From assembly GCA_902705865.1 (NCBI GenBank), contig CACSIO010000012.1:496001-560000 (forward strand): DNA of 64,000 bases, in the 5' to 3' direction. The notes under the pieces are model-generated. The model searched no databases. It was not told the origin of the DNA and worked only from the letters and a program-made list of their open reading frames with translations. Each line of letters begins with the position of its first letter. Position 1 is the stretch's first letter. A program made the position numbers and the translations under genes. Of the stretch, positions 60,639 through 64,000 are shown in pieces. The stretch comes from BD1-7 clade bacterium (GTDB lineage: Bacteria; Pseudomonadota; Gammaproteobacteria; Pseudomonadales; DT-91).

Positions 60639-61937
60639 TTACAGGCTGTTTGGGTTAACTGCACCTTTGAGATCAAGGCTGCCATCGCTATTCAGGCGCA
60701 TAACTTGGGTGCCGTTGGCGAAAAATTTCAATCCGCCAGGTGTATTTAAGATAAACCACTCGATACCGTCAGCTGATGAATCCTTGATTGCAATACCCGT
60801 TGGACCATTATTTTCGATGGCTACCAATAAGCGGGTTGTTTCAGTTGCTGTGTTCTCGACGCGAAGCGCTGTTACATTATCACCAGAAAGAATTAATCCG
60901 CTTGATTTGTCTGTGATTTTCAAATTTGTGGCGCCATCAGTGCCTGCTACTTCCAGGTTCGCGCTTGGAGCGCTTGTGCCTATTCCCACTTTTCCGTCCG
61001 CTGCTACTGTTAAGCGGGGTGTGCCTGAAGAGTTATTGCCCGTGCTGATTGCACCGCCGTCTGCAACAGAGAACCGTGTTTGAGTACCATCTGTGCTTTT
61101 AACTTCAACCATGTTTACCGGTGCGCTTGTGTTAATACCTACTTTACCAGCAGGGGTGACGGTAAGGTGGCTTTTTCCGCCTGTAGTTTGAACGTCAAGC
61201 AGGCCGGCTGGCATCTTGCCGTTATCGATGTTGATGCCGAAGTACCCAACAGGGGAAATCAACACTGCATGGTTGTTGGCATCTGCTGGGTGGGCAATGT
61301 CAAGAATGCCGTCAGGTGTGCTTGTTTCAAAGCCGATATCACCATCTGCGGCAATAAATAGAGAGTCATTGGGAGCGCTAGGCTTGATTTTGAAGGGGAT
61401 TTTGCTGCCGTTGGTTGCATCACGAATAAAGAAGTTGGTTTCGTTGCCCGCAACATCCCATACTTGGGATGTAAAGCCTGAGCTACCGTCTTGTTCTAGC
61501 CGCAGAGACGGTGAATTACCATACTTTAAATGAAGGTTAACCACGGGGGCGCTGGTATTGAAGCCGACAAAGCCATTGTCCCTGACGTAAATGCTGTGGC
61601 TGGGTGCCGAAGATACTATGGTAAACGGTGTTCTTCCTGAATCGATTTCGTCAATCGAAAACTTATTGATACCGCCGTTAGCTGAGTCGTTAAATGTCAG
61701 TTGCCAATCAATGGTTGGGAAGCTAGAAGATGAGCTTGAATCAACCGCTCTAATGCGTACATTGTTTTCTTTCAGACGAATAGTATCGAAGCCAAAATTT
61801 TCGCCGTTAGAGCAATCTGTTCCAACGCAAAGACTTCCACTGACAATTTGATCATCTTGGATATATTGATCTGCGTAGGTTTGTGCTGATAGCAGGGCAA
61901 TGGTTGATATAGCAGTGCTGAGGATGGTTTTATTCAT
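60639..61937 (-). CDS. Exported protein with tail-fibre-like G-x-V-G-I-x-T-S-A-P repeats
   Basis: This 432-residue protein has a signal peptide (about 1-22, ending T-Y-A). The body contains repeats of the type G-F-V-G-F-N-T-S-A-P, G-D-I-G-F-E-T-S-T-P, G-K-V-G-I-N-T-S-A-P and G-K-V-G-I-G-T-S-A-P, each followed by a beta-strand-rich segment. These resemble shaft repeats of phage tail fibres and secreted beta-structured surface proteins. The first part has two Cys (C-V-G-T-D-C). It ends without a chaperone (S74-type) domain. No phage genes are nearby. It is on the same strand as the 44-aa precursor and 6 bases from the next exported protein gene. Confidence 0.72.
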   Translation of the reverse strand: MNKTILSTAISTIALLSAQTYADQYIQDDQIVSGSLCVGTDCSNGENFGFDTIRLKENNVRIRAVDSSSSSSFPTIDWQLTFNDSANGGINKFSIDEIDSGRTPFTIVSSAPSHSIYVRDNGFVGFNTSAPVVNLHLKYGNSPSLRLEQDGSSGFTSQVWDVAGNETNFFIRDATNGSKIPFKIKPSAPNDSLFIAADGDIGFETSTPDGILDIAHPADANNHAVLISPVGYFGINIDNGKMPAGLLDVQTTGGKSHLTVTPAGKVGINTSAPVNMVEVKSTDGTQTRFSVADGGAISTGNNSSGTPRLTVAADGKVGIGTSAPSANLEVAGTDGATNLKITDKSSGLILSGDNVTALRVENTATETTRLLVAIENNGPTGIAIKDSSADGIEWFILNTPGGLKFFANGTQVMRLNSDGSLDLKGAVNPNSL

Positions 61938-61943
61938 TATCGA

Positions 61944-62342
61944 TTAATCCCTTGATTTTTTGTCTTTAGCGGTAACAACATTGCCGTTGGCGATGATAAA
62001 TTCACCGCTGTAGACCACTGCAATACGGTCGCCTGGGGTTTGTGCTTCGTTGCGGCCGTTGTTGAATTGTGATTTTGTCTCTTCTGTTGAACTGCCTATG
62101 TTTGCGTTAACTTCAAAGCTGTATTGTCCGTCGGGAAACCCCCTGTCGCTGCTGATAACGAGAGATTCAGAACGTAAGTTAAAGTTGTGAGGGCCGCTTA
62201 TTCTAACAAATTCGACACTGCTCTCATCGGTATCGATCGTGACGGTATCTGAATCGCCTGAAACAATCGTTTCGCCAAGGCTAATACTGGCAAACAAAAG
62301 TGATGAGGCGAAGAGCAATGATTGAGTGAGGGAGGGCATCAT
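61944..62342 (-). CDS. Small exported protein of unknown function
   Basis: This 132-residue protein has a signal peptide (hydrophobic S-L-L-F-A-S-S-L-L-F-A-S-I-S-L-G, about residues 8-23). The mature part is beta-rich and acidic, with G-D-S-D-T-V-T-I-D-T-D near its start and A-V-V-Y-S-G-E-F-I-I-A-N-G-N-V-V-T-A near its end. It precedes the repeat protein by 6 bases, so the two are an operon. I do not recognise it. Confidence 0.65.
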   Translation of the reverse strand: MMPSLTQSLLFASSLLFASISLGETIVSGDSDTVTIDTDESSVEFVRISGPHNFNLRSESLVISSDRGFPDGQYSFEVNANIGSSTEETKSQFNNGRNEAQTPGDRIAVVYSGEFIIANGNVVTAKDKKSRD

Positions 62343-62767
62343 TGTTTGTCCTTGGTTGTTAGAGCGACATCGTTAGTGCTCTATCTTTGGCTGTACGCTT
62401 CATAGGTCGCCGCGCCGAAGTGCACTCTAATTGATTTTGGTATTCGATTAGGGTGGGCTGACAGCGTGCCCGTTATTATTGCGTTATATTTGCTGCTGCC
62501 ATTCTAGTTAGTCGATGCTTATAAAACAAGTTTGAATTAAATGGTTAGATTCAACGTACTCGATCTTGTGCTTACAGTGATTAACTATCTGAGTATGATG
62601 AGCATCGTATTACATCAATTTTATAGCAGGACCAGCCAACGTTGTTATAATGGTTTCCTATAATTCGTTGCTTTGGTATAGCGTTGTTGTTTATACGGTT
62701 GTGCCGATAGTTTTGCTATGCTGCGTCAGTTGTTGTGTTTCTAGTTGTTTCTTCGGGTATTGATATC
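62343..62767. promoter_or_regulatory. Divergent intergenic region with a TATAAT
   Basis: This 425-base gap separates the two exported-protein operons. TATAAT at 62646-62651, preceded by TTGT, could be an extended -10 element for the plus-strand gene; no good -35 is present. Several palindromic A/T stretches occur but nothing diagnostic. Confidence 0.35.
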
Positions 62768-64000
62768 GTGTTTGCATTATTCCAGCGTTTGGTTTGTGTT
62801 CTGTTTTTTTGTATGGCGTTGCCTGCATTATGTCTTGAAGTAAACGCTACGGCGAATGATGCATTTTCTCCAGTTTTGCAAAGTATTGGCGAGCTTGAAG
62901 GGACGTCTGACCCTAAGTGTTATGCCACTGCATCGCGTCTTGAGGATTTTATTTATGGTACTCCGCTAACCGATGGAGCACGTTTTGCCAAAATCGATTA
63001 TCAAAAAGCACTGATTGAGGCGCTGTGGCGTGAGGCGTCAATTGCAGCACAGCAAGCCGGCGAGAGTACGATTAGTCGGAAGCGAATACGGGCATATTTT
63101 CTCGCCGTTAGTAATTTGCAAGCGATGAAAAATGGCGATTGGGTGGTGAAGCCTGAGGGTAGTGCGGACAGTGTTCTGATTGTGGCTGATATTTATCGCC
63201 AGTACAGCAGTATTGCTTATAGTCTGAGAGCCATTTTAGCGGTTCAGCAAGATAGCCTGTTGGGTGATGTTCTGTTATTGCCTCTATCTGACGAGGCGTT
63301 AATCGATATGCAGCTGTTTCTCGACTTGTACACCTTGGCAGTGTTGCACGTGGCTGACAAAGCCGCACGCGATAACGATTTATATGAAATAGATCAGCCA
63401 TTATTTGCAGCCGCTTGGAACAGATTGAACAACAAAACAGGAGCTCGATCTTCAGCTGTTGCCCGCATGGCGGGTAAGGCAACTGACGCTGGTTCTTCAT
63501 TCGCGCTAACGCACAAAATCATTGCCGAGAAAATCAGTGCGTATCAAGCGTATAACGAGATCAGTAATAAGGTTTTTATTCGAAATCTGCAGGTCTATTT
63601 CGCGCGTATGCCATGGCCCTCAGATACCGAGCAATCTGATCTCTTTAAGAAAGTATACAGCGAGGTTATGGTTGGTTTTGCGTTAGATTTGTATGCGGGT
63701 GCTGAGAAGGTGGCTGCTCAGCGGCAACATACGTTGATTCGTGTTGAGGATGTAAAAACCTATGCAGAGGCTTTTATTCCGCACAGTATTAATGAATATG
63801 AAGATGCGACGTTCTTCCCTCGTTTACCCGTTTCAAAACAAATTATGCTTGAATCCTACGATATGGATGCCTTTAGAGATAGCGGCGGGCATTGGCGTTA
63901 TCTTCAATGGGCGATGCAGGATGTGAATTTTGGCGCTACTAAACCGTTGGATCCATTTTCGGCTGAGCTTATGGCCGAAAACATTGCGCAGTTTGGTGTG
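62768..64000 (+). CDS. Large exported protein of unknown function, 3' partial
   Basis: An open frame starts with GTG at 62768 and runs without a stop through the window end, giving 411 residues. It begins with a hydrophobic signal-like stretch (L-V-C-V-L-F-F-C-M-A-L-P-A-L) with cleavage near residue 25. The rest is helical, with many Ala, Asp and Tyr residues and few Cys after the first 60. Segments such as R-L-E-D-F-I-Y-G-T-P, F-I-R-N-L-Q-V-Y-F-A-R-M-P and W-R-Y-L-Q-W-A-M-Q-D-V are distinctive, but I recognise no family. A GTG start upstream at 62735 is possible. The absent stop explains why listings of closed ORFs miss it. Confidence 0.7.
   Translation, partial: MFALFQRLVCVLFFCMALPALCLEVNATANDAFSPVLQSIGELEGTSDPKCYATASRLEDFIYGTPLTDGARFAKIDYQKALIEALWREASIAAQQAGESTISRKRIRAYFLAVSNLQAMKNGDWVVKPEGSADSVLIVADIYRQYSSIAYSLRAILAVQQDSLLGDVLLLPLSDEALIDMQLFLDLYTLAVLHVADKAARDNDLYEIDQPLFAAAWNRLNNKTGARSSAVARMAGKATDAGSSFALTHKIIAEKISAYQAYNEISNKVFIRNLQVYFARMPWPSDTEQSDLFKKVYSEVMVGFALDLYAGAEKVAAQRQHTLIRVEDVKTYAEAFIPHSINEYEDATFFPRLPVSKQIMLESYDMDAFRDSGGHWRYLQWAMQDVNFGATKPLDPFSAELMAENIAQFGV

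Noticed and set aside
60639-61937. Phage tail-fibre origin of the repeat protein
   Set aside because: It has a signal peptide and no phage genes near it, so a prophage fragment is not supported.
63108-63500. 130-codon minus-strand frame
   Set aside because: It is antisense to the exported ORF at 62768-64000, with no ribosome binding site and odd composition.

Overview
This 64 kb window is chromosomal DNA from a gammaproteobacterium, most likely a marine Oceanospirillales-type organism. The evidence is the set of recognisable housekeeping genes (minCDE, rmf, fused rlmKL, csrA, hrpA, class 2 pyrD, bfr/bfd, rnt, prfC, argG, pyrC, htpX), the CpxRA/Spy-like stress system and moderate GC content. 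The genus is my inference. I see no rRNA, tRNA, CRISPR array, integrase, transposase or phage structural gene.

Layout. 1-7168: end of an OmpA-like protein and two large exported surface proteins in one operon. 7333-9707: HtpX protease and two exported proteins of unknown function. 9799-12527: CpxA/CpxR-like two-component pair facing a Spy/CpxP-like chaperone, with three CpxR half-sites between them. 12796-14764: minC, minD, minE. 14949-22640 (minus strand): an RNA methyltransferase, then a compact MoxR-DUF58-DUF4381-BatA-BatB/C-BatD operon. 23104-31805: pyrD, rmf, rlmKL, csrA, hrpA. 32008-33966: an HvfA/HvfB/HvfC-type (MNIO, bufferin-like) metallophore RiPP operon whose precursor gene carries an in-frame TAA. 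34079-46163: mostly housekeeping and stress genes (DUF2288, PPOX, M18 peptidase, bfr/bfd, peroxiredoxin, rnt, pyrC, lipoprotein, argG, membrane protein, prfC, DUF72). 46244-49396: acetolactate synthase-like enzyme with an aldehyde dehydrogenase. 49754-52715: glycosyltransferase, PAP2 phosphatase, enoyl-CoA hydratase.

52773-60482 is the most interesting region: a lasso-peptide-type RiPP cluster. The minus strand carries a B2-type peptidase, a PqqD-like recognition protein (B1), a sulfotransferase and an HPr-kinase-like protein. The plus strand carries a CobS/CobT-type AAA+/VWA pair and an asparagine-synthetase-like cyclase. A 44-codon precursor gene lies on the minus strand at 60348-60482; it is too short for ordinary ORF listings. 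The precursor has a lasso-like leader motif (W-S-T-P-K-L) and a C-terminal Ser suited to a kinase, but no standard Gly/Ala/Ser/Cys-1 to Asp/Glu-7/8/9 ring. The chemistry may therefore be atypical. No exporter or isopeptidase is visible. The pairing of RiPP maturation genes with a chelatase-type AAA+/VWA motor, with no CobN in the window, is the best candidate for an undescribed system here.

60639-64000: two small exported proteins, one with tail-fibre-like G-x-V-G-I-x-T-S-A-P repeats, and the first 411 codons of an exported protein that runs off the window.
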